Assembly (NCBI GenBank): GCA_012026855.1
Contig: VEOV01000014.1
Span: 1 to 23,844, forward strand
Origin: Geobacter sp.
GTDB lineage: Bacteria > Desulfobacterota > Desulfuromonadia > Geobacterales > DSM-12255
DNA length: 23,844 nt
Direction of reading: 5' to 3'
Below are positions 7,548-17,300 of this stretch, piece after piece; the first letter of the stretch is position 1, and every line of letters begins with the position of its first letter. A model generated the notes under the pieces. That model was not told the origin of the DNA. It made no database searches and worked only from the letters and a program-made list of their open reading frames with translations. Made by a program: the position numbers and the translations under genes.

Positions 7548-8354
7548 AAGAACTTCTATCTCATCTCCGATGCTACCGGAGAAACCGCTGACAGAGTACT
7601 GCGAGCCGTGCTTTCACAGTTTCGCGATGCTGATATAAAGGTGCACCGCTTCAATCAGATTCGCAACCAGGCTGACATGAAGCGGGCAGTTGAAGCAGCT
7701 GCAGAGCAGCCGGGGCTGATCATCTGCACCCTCGTAAACAGGGAGCTGGCCCAGTTTCTCCAGGATGAAGCCGAGCAGAGCGCCTTGGAGGTAATCGATC
7801 TTCTCGGTCCGATTCTGTACAAGCTGTCTGACATTCTCGGCCTTGCACCCCAGCAGGAGCCGGGCCTGCTCTATGAAATCAACGCCGAGTATCACAAGCG
7901 GGTCGATGCCGTCAACTTCACGGTCAAACAGGATGACGGCCAGGAACTCAGATACCTGTACAAGGCTGACATTGTCCTTGTGGGAGCATCGAGAACATCC
8001 AAGACCCCGCTGTCCATGTATCTGGCCCACAAAGGGTTCAAGGTTGCCAATATTCCGCTGGTCAAGGGGATCAATCCACCCAAGGAACTTTTTGAAATTG
8101 ACCAGAACCGGATTGTTGCCCTGCTGATCGATGCCAAACGGCTGGTAGAACTCAGAACAGCCCGGCTCATGCAACTGCAGCAGAACCCGCGCAGCAAGTA
8201 CGCCAGTTATGACGAAATACTCGATGAGCTTATCTGCTGCAAACAGCTTTACCGTAAAAACTCGAAGTGGCTGACCATTGATGTGACCCACAGGTCAGTG
8301 GAGGAGTCTGCCGGAGAAATAATCAAGAAATTTACAGCGTTAGGCCTTGCGTGA
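7545..8354 (+). CDS. ppsR: PEP synthase/PPDK regulatory protein (PSRP, DUF299), ATT start
   Basis: Bifunctional serine/threonine kinase and Pi-dependent pyrophosphorylase that switches phosphoenolpyruvate synthase or pyruvate phosphate dikinase off and on. From the ATT at 7545 it has 269 residues, the family's usual size. The conserved N terminus FYLISDATGETADRV is coded only if translation begins here. Other family marks are YHKRVDAVNFT (about 117-127), the P-loop GASRTSKT (147-154) and the C-terminal DVTHRSVEE. Starting at the GTG at 7608 would lose the first 21 residues including the ISDATGET motif. ATT is a very rare start, known from infC and pcnB in Escherichia coli. The target enzyme is not in the window. 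The response regulator gene follows after 46 bp. The symbol is by family; PPDK rather than PpsA may be the target. Confidence 0.88.
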   Translation: MKNFYLISDATGETADRVLRAVLSQFRDADIKVHRFNQIRNQADMKRAVEAAAEQPGLIICTLVNRELAQFLQDEAEQSALEVIDLLGPILYKLSDILGLAPQQEPGLLYEINAEYHKRVDAVNFTVKQDDGQELRYLYKADIVLVGASRTSKTPLSMYLAHKGFKVANIPLVKGINPPKELFEIDQNRIVALLIDAKRLVELRTARLMQLQQNPRSKYASYDEILDELICCKQLYRKNSKWLTIDVTHRSVEESAGEIIKKFTALGLA

Positions 8355-8400
8355 CCTGTTTTGAATACAATAGAAACTCAAACAAACATTCGGAGGACTT

Positions 8401-9075
8401 ATGAAAATTCTCGTAGTAGAAGATGAAAAAAAAGTTGCCAGTTTTATCAAACGTGGTCTTGAAGAGGAGAGCTACGAAGTCGAGACAGCGGCAGATGGCG
8501 AAGAAGGCCTGTCAATGGCCATTGAAAAGCCTTACGACCTGATCATTCTTGACTGGATGCTCCCGAAACGTGACGGCATGAGCTTTCTGAAAGAGCTGCG
8601 TGACAGGAAACAGGCAACCCCTGTCCTGATGCTGACCGCCAAGGACACGGTGGAAGACATTGTCACCGGCCTGGAAACCGGCTCTGACGACTATCTCACC
8701 AAGCCGTTCGCCTTCGCAGAGCTGCTTGCCAGGGTCAAGGCACTGATCCGCCGCAGTGAAATGGATCGGGGCGCCGAGCTCCGTTTTGCCGATCTGCGCA
8801 TCGATCCGGTAACCCACAAGGTATGGCGCTCAGAAAAAGAGATCGACCTGACTGCCAAGGAGTACGGACTGCTCGAATACTTCATGCGCAACCCGAACCA
8901 GGTACTCACCCGTACCATGATCGCTGACCATGTCTGGGATTACACCTTTGACAGCTTCACCAACATCATCGATGTCTATGTCAACTATCTGCGCAAGAAA
9001 ATCGACCGGGATGCACCGGTGAAACTGATTCATACCGTGCGGGGTGTCGGCTACATCCTCAAGGAAGGCGAATAG
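8401..9075 (+). CDS. OmpR/PhoB-family response regulator, no adjacent kinase
   Basis: 224-residue two-component response regulator and DNA-binding transcription factor. The receiver domain (1-120) has the acidic pocket Glu7-Asp8, phosphoacceptor Asp51 (LIILDWMLP), switch Thr79 (MLTA) and Lys101 (TKPF). The C-terminal winged helix (about 128-222) ends in the typical HTVRGVGYILKEGE. It resembles the CusR/CopR branch, but the signal and targets cannot be read. GGAGG (8392-8396) precedes the ATG. Such genes usually sit next to a histidine kinase gene; here a strong terminator and a dksA-like gene follow, and upstream is the PEP synthase regulator, so the partner kinase must be encoded elsewhere. 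Nothing is missing from the receiver pocket, so it should be phosphorylatable. Confidence 0.92.
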   Translation: MKILVVEDEKKVASFIKRGLEEESYEVETAADGEEGLSMAIEKPYDLIILDWMLPKRDGMSFLKELRDRKQATPVLMLTAKDTVEDIVTGLETGSDDYLTKPFAFAELLARVKALIRRSEMDRGAELRFADLRIDPVTHKVWRSEKEIDLTAKEYGLLEYFMRNPNQVLTRTMIADHVWDYTFDSFTNIIDVYVNYLRKKIDRDAPVKLIHTVRGVGYILKEGE

Positions 9076-9095
9076 AGTTTTACTTGTTAGCTCTG

Positions 9096-9126
9096 AAAAA
9101 AGCCCCTTTTACCAGGGGCTTTTTTT
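9096..9126 (+). terminator. intrinsic terminator after the response regulator
   Basis: Perfect 12-bp stem: AAAAAAGCCCCT (9096-9107), loop TTTACC, AGGGGCTTTTTT (9114-9125), with the T-tract running to 9126. It ends the transcript of the response regulator. The A-tract on the other arm would allow function on the minus strand as well. Confidence 0.9.
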
Positions 9127-9141
9127 ATGTCGGGCTTTTGC

Positions 9142-9169
9142 TTGACAATTTGCAACGTTACGTTATTAT
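9142..9169 (+). promoter_or_regulatory. sigma70 promoter of the DksA-like gene
   Basis: TTGACA (9142-9147), 16-bp spacer, TATTAT (9164-9169). The spacer holds two adjacent copies of ACGTT (9156-9165 region). The promoter lies just after the terminator, so the dksA-like gene is an independent unit with a leader of about 45 bp. Confidence 0.6.
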
Positions 9170-9222
9170 GCTTCCGCCTTACGGCGCCATAATAATTTCA
9201 CAAAGAGATGCGGAGCATATAA

Positions 9223-9642
9223 ATGGTTGAAAAAGCAGATGAAATGAAAGCTATCCTCCTGAAACTCAAGGAGGAAGCATTTGAAGAGATCGGCAAGGCT
9301 GTAAGATCCGGCTCGGAAAAATCCAATGACGAACCGAGTGGCGATATTTACGATCAGGCCTCCAATGAGCGGGACCGTGAACTGCTGCTGCTGCTGGGTG
9401 ACCGGGAGCGGGAGAAAATCAGAAACATCGACGAAGCGCTTGCCCGGCTTGAAGAGGGTGAATACGGCATCTGCGAAGACTGCGAAGAGGAAATCCCCCT
9501 GGGACGGCTCAAGGCCATGCCTTTCGCCAGACTCTGCGTCAAATGCAAGGCCGACCTGGAAAAACTGCAGGCACAGACCAAGCGTTTTGAAGAAGACCGC
9601 GTTTACCGTGAGATTGCTGCGGGTGAAGAAGAAGACGCCTGA
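9223..9642 (+). CDS. DksA/TraR-family C4 zinc-finger RNA polymerase regulator
   Basis: 139-residue factor of the DksA/TraR family, which binds the RNA polymerase secondary channel and, with ppGpp, redirects transcription in starvation. Two helices (about 5-35 and 45-80) form the coiled coil. Its tip carries Asp41-x-x-Asp44-x-Ala46 (DIYDQA), matching the D-x-x-D-x-A of E. coli DksA that is essential for activity. The zinc finger follows with Cys84, Cys87, Cys105 and Cys108 (CEDC and CVKC), then a C-terminal helix. All four cysteines are present. A GGAG-like site about ten bases upstream supports the start. It is monocistronic between two terminators with its own promoter. Genomes of this group carry several DksA-like proteins, so I do not assign the symbol dksA with certainty. 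Confidence 0.9.
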   Translation: MVEKADEMKAILLKLKEEAFEEIGKAVRSGSEKSNDEPSGDIYDQASNERDRELLLLLGDREREKIRNIDEALARLEEGEYGICEDCEEEIPLGRLKAMPFARLCVKCKADLEKLQAQTKRFEEDRVYREIAAGEEEDA

Positions 9643-9671
9643 AAATATTCCGTACCAGCAAAAAACCACAG

Positions 9672-9698
9672 AAGGGGCGCCGCAAGCGCCCCTTTTTT
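9672..9698 (+). terminator. intrinsic terminator after the DksA-like gene
   Basis: AAGGGGCGC (9672-9680), loop CGCAA, GCGCCCCTT (9686-9694), then a T-run to 9698. A perfect 9-bp GC-rich stem separates the dksA-like gene from the synthase operon. Confidence 0.9.
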
Positions 9699-9712
9699 AT
9701 TACCCCTTTCCC

Positions 9713-9745
9713 TTGCTTTTTTCTGCTTTTTCAGGTAGATAAATT
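9713..9745 (+). promoter_or_regulatory. weak promoter candidate for the pfa-like operon
   Basis: The 82-bp gap after the terminator is the only place for an operon promoter before the pfaD start at 9781. TTGCTT (9713-9718) is followed by TAGATA at 9736 (17-bp spacer) or TAAATT at 9740 (too far). Both -10 matches are poor, which may mean an activator or another sigma factor is needed. Confidence 0.25.
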
Positions 9746-9780
9746 GTTTGCTGAAAAATCCTGATAACAGGCAGAGAACC

Positions 9781-11358
9781 ATGCAAAGCAGTCAGACCAG
9801 AACAGTTGCCAGCCACGTTGCAGCCGGTGCACTCCAGCGGATAACCCAGCCACTGTTTATCGACATGGCCAATGGCGGCAGCGCCATAACCGGCACGGCC
9901 GGCCTGCCCGATCCCGCTGCAGGGGACAGAACGGCATACGCGGCTCCGGTTCTTCCCGAGAACCTGGGCGATGCTGACTTCTGCCGCGAACTGGGCATCC
10001 GCTACCCTTACCTTGGCGGTTCAATGGCCAAGGGGATCAGCTCGGTCAAAATTGCTCTCGAACTTGGCAGCGCCGGCATGCTCGGATTTTTCGGCGCGGC
10101 CGGCCTGCCGTTCCACGAAGTAGAGGCGGCCCTGGAGCAGCTCAGCCATGCCGGCAACGTCCCGTTCGGCGTCAACCTGATTCACTCCCCCCACGAACCG
10201 GACCTGGAAGAGGCACTGGTTGATCTCTATCTCAAAAAAGGGATTACCCTGATCGAAGCTTCCGCCTTCCTCGCCCTCACCCTGACCCTGGTCCGTTACC
10301 GCGTGCACGGCATCCGGCGCCTGGCCGACGGCACGGTGCACGCGCCGAACCGGATCATTGCCAAAGTCTCCCGCGAGGAGCTGGCCGCGAGATTTTTTTC
10401 GCCACCGCCGGAAAAATTTCTCAAGGAGCTGGTCGCCAAGGGGGAGCTCACCCCGGAGCAGGCCCAACTGGCAACAGAAATCCCCATGGCGCAGTACGTC
10501 ACTGCCGAAGCTGATTCCGGCGGCCATACTGACAACCGCCCGGCAATCGCCCTTTTTCCGACAATTCTCTCCCTGGCAAACCGCATGCAGAGGGAGTTCA
10601 ACTACAGCTGCCGTCTCAAGGCCGGCCTGGCCGGCGGCATCTCCACCCCTGCCTCGGCTGCTGCCGCCTTTGCCATGGGGGCGGACTGGATCATGACCGG
10701 CTCGGTCAACCAGGCCTGCGTCGAGTCAGGCACGTCGGCCATCGTCCGGGAAATGCTCACCGAAACCCGCCAGGCGGATGTCACCATGGCGCCGGCCGCC
10801 GACATGTTCGAAATGGGGGTCACCGTCCAGGTGCTGAAACGGGGCACCATGTTCCCGATGCGGGCCGCCAAGCTGTACGACATCTACCGCAGCTGCGGCA
10901 GCATGGCCGAAATTCCGGCCGCAGAGCGGGAAAAACTGGAAAAAACCATGTTCCTGGCGCCACTGGACGACATCTGGCGCGACACCCGCAGCTACTTCCT
11001 GAAACGGGACCCGAAACAGGTCGAGCGGGCCGAACGTGATCCGAAGCACCTGATGGCGCTGGTCTTCAGATGGTATCTGGGCCAGGGGGCGCACTGGGCC
11101 AAGGACGGCGTCCCGACGCGCAAACTGGACTACCAGGTCTGGGCCGGGCCATCCATGGGAGCATTCAACGAATGGGTCGCCGGCTCCTTTCTGGCAGCAG
11201 CCGACCAGCGCAGGGTAGTGACAGTTGCCAGAAACATTCTTTATGGTGCAGCGGTACTCAGCAGGGCCGCCATGCTCCGTTCCCAGGGGGTCAATCTCCC
11301 TGCCGAAGCAGTACAGATCCCCCCGCTGCAGGATGCAGAGCTCAAGGAGTACTTCTAG
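9781..11358 (+). CDS. pfaD: PfaD-like trans-acting enoyl reductase of a PUFA/secondary-lipid synthase
   Basis: FMN-dependent enoyl-ACP reductase of the 2-nitropropane dioxygenase-like TIM-barrel family, 525 residues, which acts in trans on chains bound to the synthase ACPs. Visible marks are GGSMAKGIS (79-87) with SAGMLGFFGAAGLPFHEVE, the SGGHTDNRP loop with His249, the flavin-phosphate part GLAGGISTP (about 282-290) and GADWIMTGSVNQAC. The C-terminal third is the helical PfaD-specific extension that distinguishes it from ordinary FabK or nitronate monooxygenase, which are much shorter. The ATG at 9781 is chosen because the TTG in frame at 9748 has no ribosome site. It is the first gene of the operon, as in myxobacterial pfa1-3; in marine gammaproteobacteria pfaD comes last. 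Its stop directly abuts the pfaA GTG. Confidence 0.92.
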   Translation: MQSSQTRTVASHVAAGALQRITQPLFIDMANGGSAITGTAGLPDPAAGDRTAYAAPVLPENLGDADFCRELGIRYPYLGGSMAKGISSVKIALELGSAGMLGFFGAAGLPFHEVEAALEQLSHAGNVPFGVNLIHSPHEPDLEEALVDLYLKKGITLIEASAFLALTLTLVRYRVHGIRRLADGTVHAPNRIIAKVSREELAARFFSPPPEKFLKELVAKGELTPEQAQLATEIPMAQYVTAEADSGGHTDNRPAIALFPTILSLANRMQREFNYSCRLKAGLAGGISTPASAAAAFAMGADWIMTGSVNQACVESGTSAIVREMLTETRQADVTMAPAADMFEMGVTVQVLKRGTMFPMRAAKLYDIYRSCGSMAEIPAAEREKLEKTMFLAPLDDIWRDTRSYFLKRDPKQVERAERDPKHLMALVFRWYLGQGAHWAKDGVPTRKLDYQVWAGPSMGAFNEWVAGSFLAAADQRRVVTVARNILYGAAVLSRAAMLRSQGVNLPAEAVQIPPLQDAELKEYF

Positions 11359-14300
11359 GTGAAAACTGACGACGTAAAGCTGACCAACACCGGCAATAGC
11401 GACAAACTGGCAATCATCGGCATCGGCTGTCTCTTTCCGGGCGCTGACGACAAGAGCAGCTACTGGGCCAATATTCGTGAGGGGATTGACGCCATCACTG
11501 AAATCCCGGCAACCCACTGGAAACCGGCCGACTATTTCAATGCCGACCCGAAATCACCGGACCATACCTACGGCCGCCGCGGCGGCTTTCTCTCGCCGTT
11601 TCCGTTCAACCCGATGGAGTACAACATCCCCCCCAACACCCTGGAGGCGATCGACACGTCCCAGCTGCTCGGGCTGGTCGCCGCAGGGCAGGCGCTCAAG
11701 GATGCCGGCTACGGGCCGGAAAGCAGCTTTGACAAGAGCCGGGTCAGCGTCATCCTCGGTGTCACCGGCACCCTGGAACTGGTCATCCCCCTGGGAGCCC
11801 GCCTTGGTCATCCCGTCTGGCGGGAGGCCCTCAAGAATGCCGGCGTGGAAGATGCGGTAGCCGAAGATGTCGTCAAGCGGATTGCCGAAGGGTACGTGCC
11901 GTGGCAGGAGAACTCCTTCCCCGGACTGCTGGGGAATGTAGTTGCCGGCCGGATCAGCAAGCAGTTTGATCTTGGGGGGACCAACTGCGTAGTGGATGCC
12001 GCCTGCGCCAGCTCGTTCAGCGCCCTGCACCTGGCAGGCATGGAACTGGCTTCGGGCAAGGCAGACATGGTAGTCACCGGCGGCGTCGACACTTTCAACG
12101 ACATCTTCATGTACATGTGCTTCAGCAAAACCCCGGCACTCTCTGCCGACGGCAATGCCAAACCGTTTTCCACAGATGCTGACGGCACCACCCTCGGCGA
12201 AGGGCTGGGGCTTGTGGTCATCAAGCGCCTGGCTGACGCCGAACGTGATGGTGACAAGATTTATGCGGTCGTCAAAGGGATCGGCTCATCCAGTGACGGC
12301 AAAGGCGACGCCATCTACGCCCCCAGCGCCGACGGTCAGAAGCGGGCGCTGCTTGATGCCTACAGCCGGGCCGGGGTATCGCCGCAAAGCATCGGCCTGC
12401 TCGAAGCCCACGGCACCGGCACCAAGGTCGGTGACGCTGTCGAGGTCTCTGCCCTGCGAGAAGTTTATGGCGAAGGCGACCGGCCATGGTGCGCCCTTGG
12501 TTCGGTAAAGTCGCAGATTGGCCACACCAAGGCTGCCGCAGGAGCTGCCGGCCTGATCAAGGCCGCCCTGGCACTGCATAATAAAGTCATCCCGCCGCCC
12601 ATCAAGGTAAACTCGCCGCTGGATGAAGTCAGCAGCGGCAAGACCCCCTTCTATCTGGCGACGGAAAAACGCCCCTGGCTCCCCCAGGGTGAAAACCCAC
12701 GCCGTGCCGCAGTAAGCGCCTTCGGTTTTGGCGGCTCCAACTTCCACACCGTGCTGGAAGAGTATGGCGCGGAGAAATCAGCGGCCGAGTGGGACGGCAA
12801 CGTGCAGTTGCTCACCTTCAGTGGCGACAGCGCTGCCTCTCTGGAAACGGCCCTTGCCGGGTTGCCGGTGGCCGCGTCCTGGACCGAGCTACGTGCCTTT
12901 GCCGCCAAAGCACGCCAGAATTTCGACTGCAGCGCCCCCTGCCGCCTTGCCCTGGCGGTTGAAAGGGACAAGACCAATCTGGCTGCCATGGTCAGCACCG
13001 CAGCAACCATGCTGAAGAGCCGGCCAACGGGCAGCTGGAGCACCCCTGACGGCGCCTGTTACTCCACCGGGCCGCTGCAGCAGAGCGGTCTGCTCTTCCC
13101 GGGCCAGGGCTCCCAATACACCGGCATGCTGCGCGATCTGGCCTGTGCCTTTCCCCAGCTGATTGCCTCACTCACCGCCGCTGACAGCGGTGCGACCTTC
13201 AGCGATGGCGCCAGGCTGTCCGACCGGATCTATCCTCCGATAGATTTCGCTGCCGACGCCATAGAGCGTCAGGAAGCGCTGCTCAGGTCTACCGATGTTG
13301 CCCAGCCGGCCATCGGCGCCGTCAGTCTCGGTGCCCATCGGCTGCTGGAAGCTTTCGGCTTTGCCCCGGCTGCCGCGGCCGGACACAGCTATGGTGAACT
13401 GACCGCGCTCTGTGCCGCCGGTGCTATCAGCGAAGCCGAGCTGCACCGTCTCTCCCGCCTGCGGGGCAGACTGATGGCCGGTGACGGCGGCGACAAGGGG
13501 GGAATGCTGGCTGTTCCCGCTCCCATGGCCGCTGTCGAGCAGATACTGCAGGAAGAGGGGCTGGACCTGGTCATTGCCAACCGCAATGCCCCGTCACAGG
13601 CAGTTCTCTCCGGCAGGAGCAGCGAGATCGACCGGGCAGCAACGGTTTTTGCCGCCCGAAGCCTTGCCTGCAAGAAACTGCCGGTGGCAGCCGCCTTTCA
13701 CAGCCCGCTGGTGGCCGATGCGGCCGTGCCGTTCCTCGAAGCCCTTGGCGATGTCGATCTTCTCCCGGGACAGATCCCGGTCTATGCCAACAGCACCGCT
13801 GCCGTTTACCCGGCAGACCAGGCTGCCGCCAGGGAACTGCTGGCCAACCAGCTGGCAAAACCGGTGGAGTTTGTGGCCGAAATCGAGGCGATGTATGCCG
13901 CCGGCATCCGTACCTTTGTCGAAGTTGGACCCGGGGCCAGGCTGACCGCCCTGGTCAAGGCGATCCTTGGTGACCGTGAGCATCAGGCTGTGGCCCTTGA
14001 CGCTTCCAACGGCAAAAAGAACGGCATTTTCGATCTGGCGCGTCTGCTTGCCCAGCTTAGCGTTCTGGGGCATCAGCTGAACCTGGATCTCTGGGACGAA
14101 GGTTTTGTCCCACCGGTGCAGACAACCGGCAAAAAACCGGCCATGATCGTACCGCTCTGCGGGGCAAATTACGTGCAACCCCGCACCAAGCAGCCACCAG
14201 CACCGCCACGCAAAACAGTCAGCCCGGCAGCCGGGGCTGACACCAGAGCAAGCTCCGCCCAAAGCCAGCCAGTTGCCCCCGCAATGGCGACTGCGTCCCG

Positions 14301-17300
14301 CGATGTAGTGGCCGAAGCGCTCAGGACAACCCGCGAAAGCATGGCCATCCTGCAGAAGATGCAGGAGGATACGGCCAAACTGCATCGCCAGTTCCTCGAA
14401 GGCCAGGAGCTTGCCGGGAGAACATTCCAGACTCTGCTGGAAAACCAGCAGCGCCTGCTGGCCGGCGGCGCACAGCTGCAACCGTTGCCAATGCCTGCCC
14501 AGCCGCAGGTACATCCGGCAGCTGCGCCAATAGCCGCTCCGGTTGCCGCTCCAGTTGCCAAGGCCGCCCCTGCCCCTGTGGCGCAGCCTGTTTCCCAACC
14601 AGTGCCGGCAGCACCGAGAAGCAGCGGCGTTGACGCTGCTGCCGCCCTCCTGGCCGTGGTCAGCGAGAAGACCGGCTATCCGGTGGAGATGCTTGACCTT
14701 GACATGGGGCTGGACGCCGACCTCGGCATCGACTCCATCAAGCGGGTGGAGATCCTCTCCGCCATCCAGGAAAAACTCCCCGGCGCTCCGCTCATCGGCC
14801 CGGAACACATGGGCACCCTCCAGACCCTGGGGCAGATTGCCGCCTTTTTGGGCGCAGGCAGTGTCGCTGCCCCACCAGTGGCCGCACCACAGGCAGCTGC
14901 CTCTGCAGGTATTGACGCTGCTGCCGCTCTGCTGGCCGTAGTCAGCGAGAAGACCGGCTATCCCGTGGAGATGCTTGACCTTGACATGGGCCTGGATGCC
15001 GACCTCGGCATCGACTCCATCAAGCGGGTGGAGATCCTCTCCGCCATCCAGGAAAAACTCCCCGGCGCGCCGCTCATCGGCCCGGAGCACATGGGTACCC
15101 TCCAGACCCTCGGGCAGATTGCCGCCTTTTTGGGCGCTGGCAGTGCCGCTGCCGCACCAGTGGCCGCACCACAGGCAGCTGCCTCTGCAGGCATTGACGC
15201 CGCTGCCGCCCTGCTGGCCGTGGTCAGCGAGAAAACCGGTTATCCGGTGGAGATGCTTGACCTTGACATGGGGCTGGATGCCGACCTCGGCATCGACTCC
15301 ATCAAGCGAGTGGAGATCCTCTCCGCCATCCAGGAAAAACTCCCCGGCGCACCGCTCATCGGCCCGGAGCACATGGGCACCCTCCAGACCCTGCGGCAGA
15401 TTGCCGCCTTCCTCGGCGCCGATGCCACTGCGGCACCGGCTGTCAGCGAACCAGTTGCAGCGGCTGCCGCAGAGAGCGCCGCAACCGCAGATCAACCGCA
15501 GAAAGCAGTCCTGAAACGGAGTGCCCTGGTCCATACTCCGGCACCAGACGCCTCCCAGCCGCTCCAGCTGCTCGACGGGGGTGAGATCATCATCACCGAC
15601 GACGGTTCGCCGCTGGCAGCTCAGCTCTACTCCCAACTGCAGACCAGGGGGCTCAAGGCCCGCCTGCTGGCTGTTGACGATGACAAGGGGATATTCGCTT
15701 CCGCCACCATTGCCGGCCTGATCATCATTGCCCCCAAGAACGGCACCGATGACAGCTTCCTGGAGAACGCCTTCCTGCTGCTGAAAAAGGCTGCCCCGGC
15801 CCTGCGCCAGACAGGCGAACAGGCCGGAGCGCTGTTTGCCACCGTTGCCAGGCTTGACGGCAGTTTCGGCTGCCTTGAGGGCTCCAGCCTCGTGGATCCG
15901 CTCTCAGGCGGGCTGGCCGGACTCACCAAAACCGCCGCCCAGGAGTGGTCGGAAGTTACCTGCCGGGCCATAGATCTGGGGGATTTCCCTGATCATGAAG
16001 CTGCCGCCAAGGCGTTGGCAGAGGAACTGCTGGTCTGCGGACCGATTGAAACCGGCCTCTCGGCACTGGGGAGAACAACCCTTGAGCTGGTGGAACTGCC
16101 GGCTGCGCCGACCCCTGCCAGATATCCGGTCAGCAGCAGCGACGTGGTTGTCGTTACCGGCGGTGGCCGGGGGGTGACCGCGGCAGCCGCCATTGCCCTG
16201 CCCCGGGCCTGCACCCCGATGTTGCTGCTCCTCGGCCGCAGCCCGGAACCGAAACCGGAGCCGGCATGGCTCACCGGCCTGAGCGAAGAGGCGCGCATCA
16301 AGCGGGCAATCCTTGAACATGCCGACGGCAAGCTCCATCCGAAAGAGATTGAAGAGCGCTACCAACAGGTAGTTGCCGGACGGGAACTGCACGGCACCCT
16401 GGAAAAAATTACCGCTGCCGGCGGGAAGGTGATCTACCGGGCCGTTGACATCAGAAACAGCGCCGAGGTCACTGCCCTGTTCCAGGAGGTCCGCCGCGAG
16501 CATGGCCCGATCAGGGGGATTGTCCATGGTGCCGGGGTGCTGGCCGACCGGCTGATCACCGACAAGTCACGGGAGCAGTTCAGCGCCGTGTACGGCACCA
16601 AGGTCTCCGGTCTCCGCTCCCTGTTTGCCGCCACTGCCGAGGACGACTTGCGCTTCATCGCCCTGTTCTCCTCAACCACCGGCCGTTTCGGCCGCACCGG
16701 CCAGGTGGATTACGCCGTGGCCAATGAAGTCCTTAACAAACTGGCCCAGTTCGAGGCACGCCGCCGCCCCGACTGCCGCACCGTAAGCATCAACTGGGGA
16801 CCATGGGATGGCGGCATGGTGACCCCGGCACTGAAAAAGCTGTTTGCCGGCGAAGGCATCGGCCTCATCGGCCTGGAAGAGGGGGGTGATTTCCTTGCCC
16901 GGGAGATCGCCGCCAGCGATGCGCCGGTGGAAATCACCGTCCTGGCGGAAACCGCAGCGGAGAGCGCCCAGCCGCAGCAGTCCAGGACGAAAAACCTGAC
17001 CGAAGCCCTGGCCATTGCCCTTAATGTTGATGATTACCCGTTCCTCCGCTCCCATGTCCTCGACGGCAAGGCAGTGCTCCCCATGGCGGTCATTGCCGAG
17101 TGGCTGGCCCATGCCGCCCTCCATGGCAATCCTGGGCTCCGCTTCCACGGCTTCAACGACCTGCGCATCTGCAAAGGGGTGGTCTTTGAGCAGGAAAAAG
17201 GGTGCAACCTGAAGATCATGGCCGGCCGGGCCGAAAAACGCGGCTCCTTCTACCTGGTGCCGGTTGAGTTGACCGGCGTAAACGGTGACTCCAGGATGCT

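Noticed and set aside
14629..15420. Tandem repeats considered as a CRISPR or satellite array
   Set aside because: The period is 282 bp, each unit codes an intact ACP, and there are no short repeats with unique spacers.
13594..15636. 680-codon minus-strand open frame opposite the pfaA-like gene
   Set aside because: It is the shadow of GC-rich, repeated ACP and AT coding sequence; its protein is low-complexity with repeats mirroring the ACP units and no recognisable domain.
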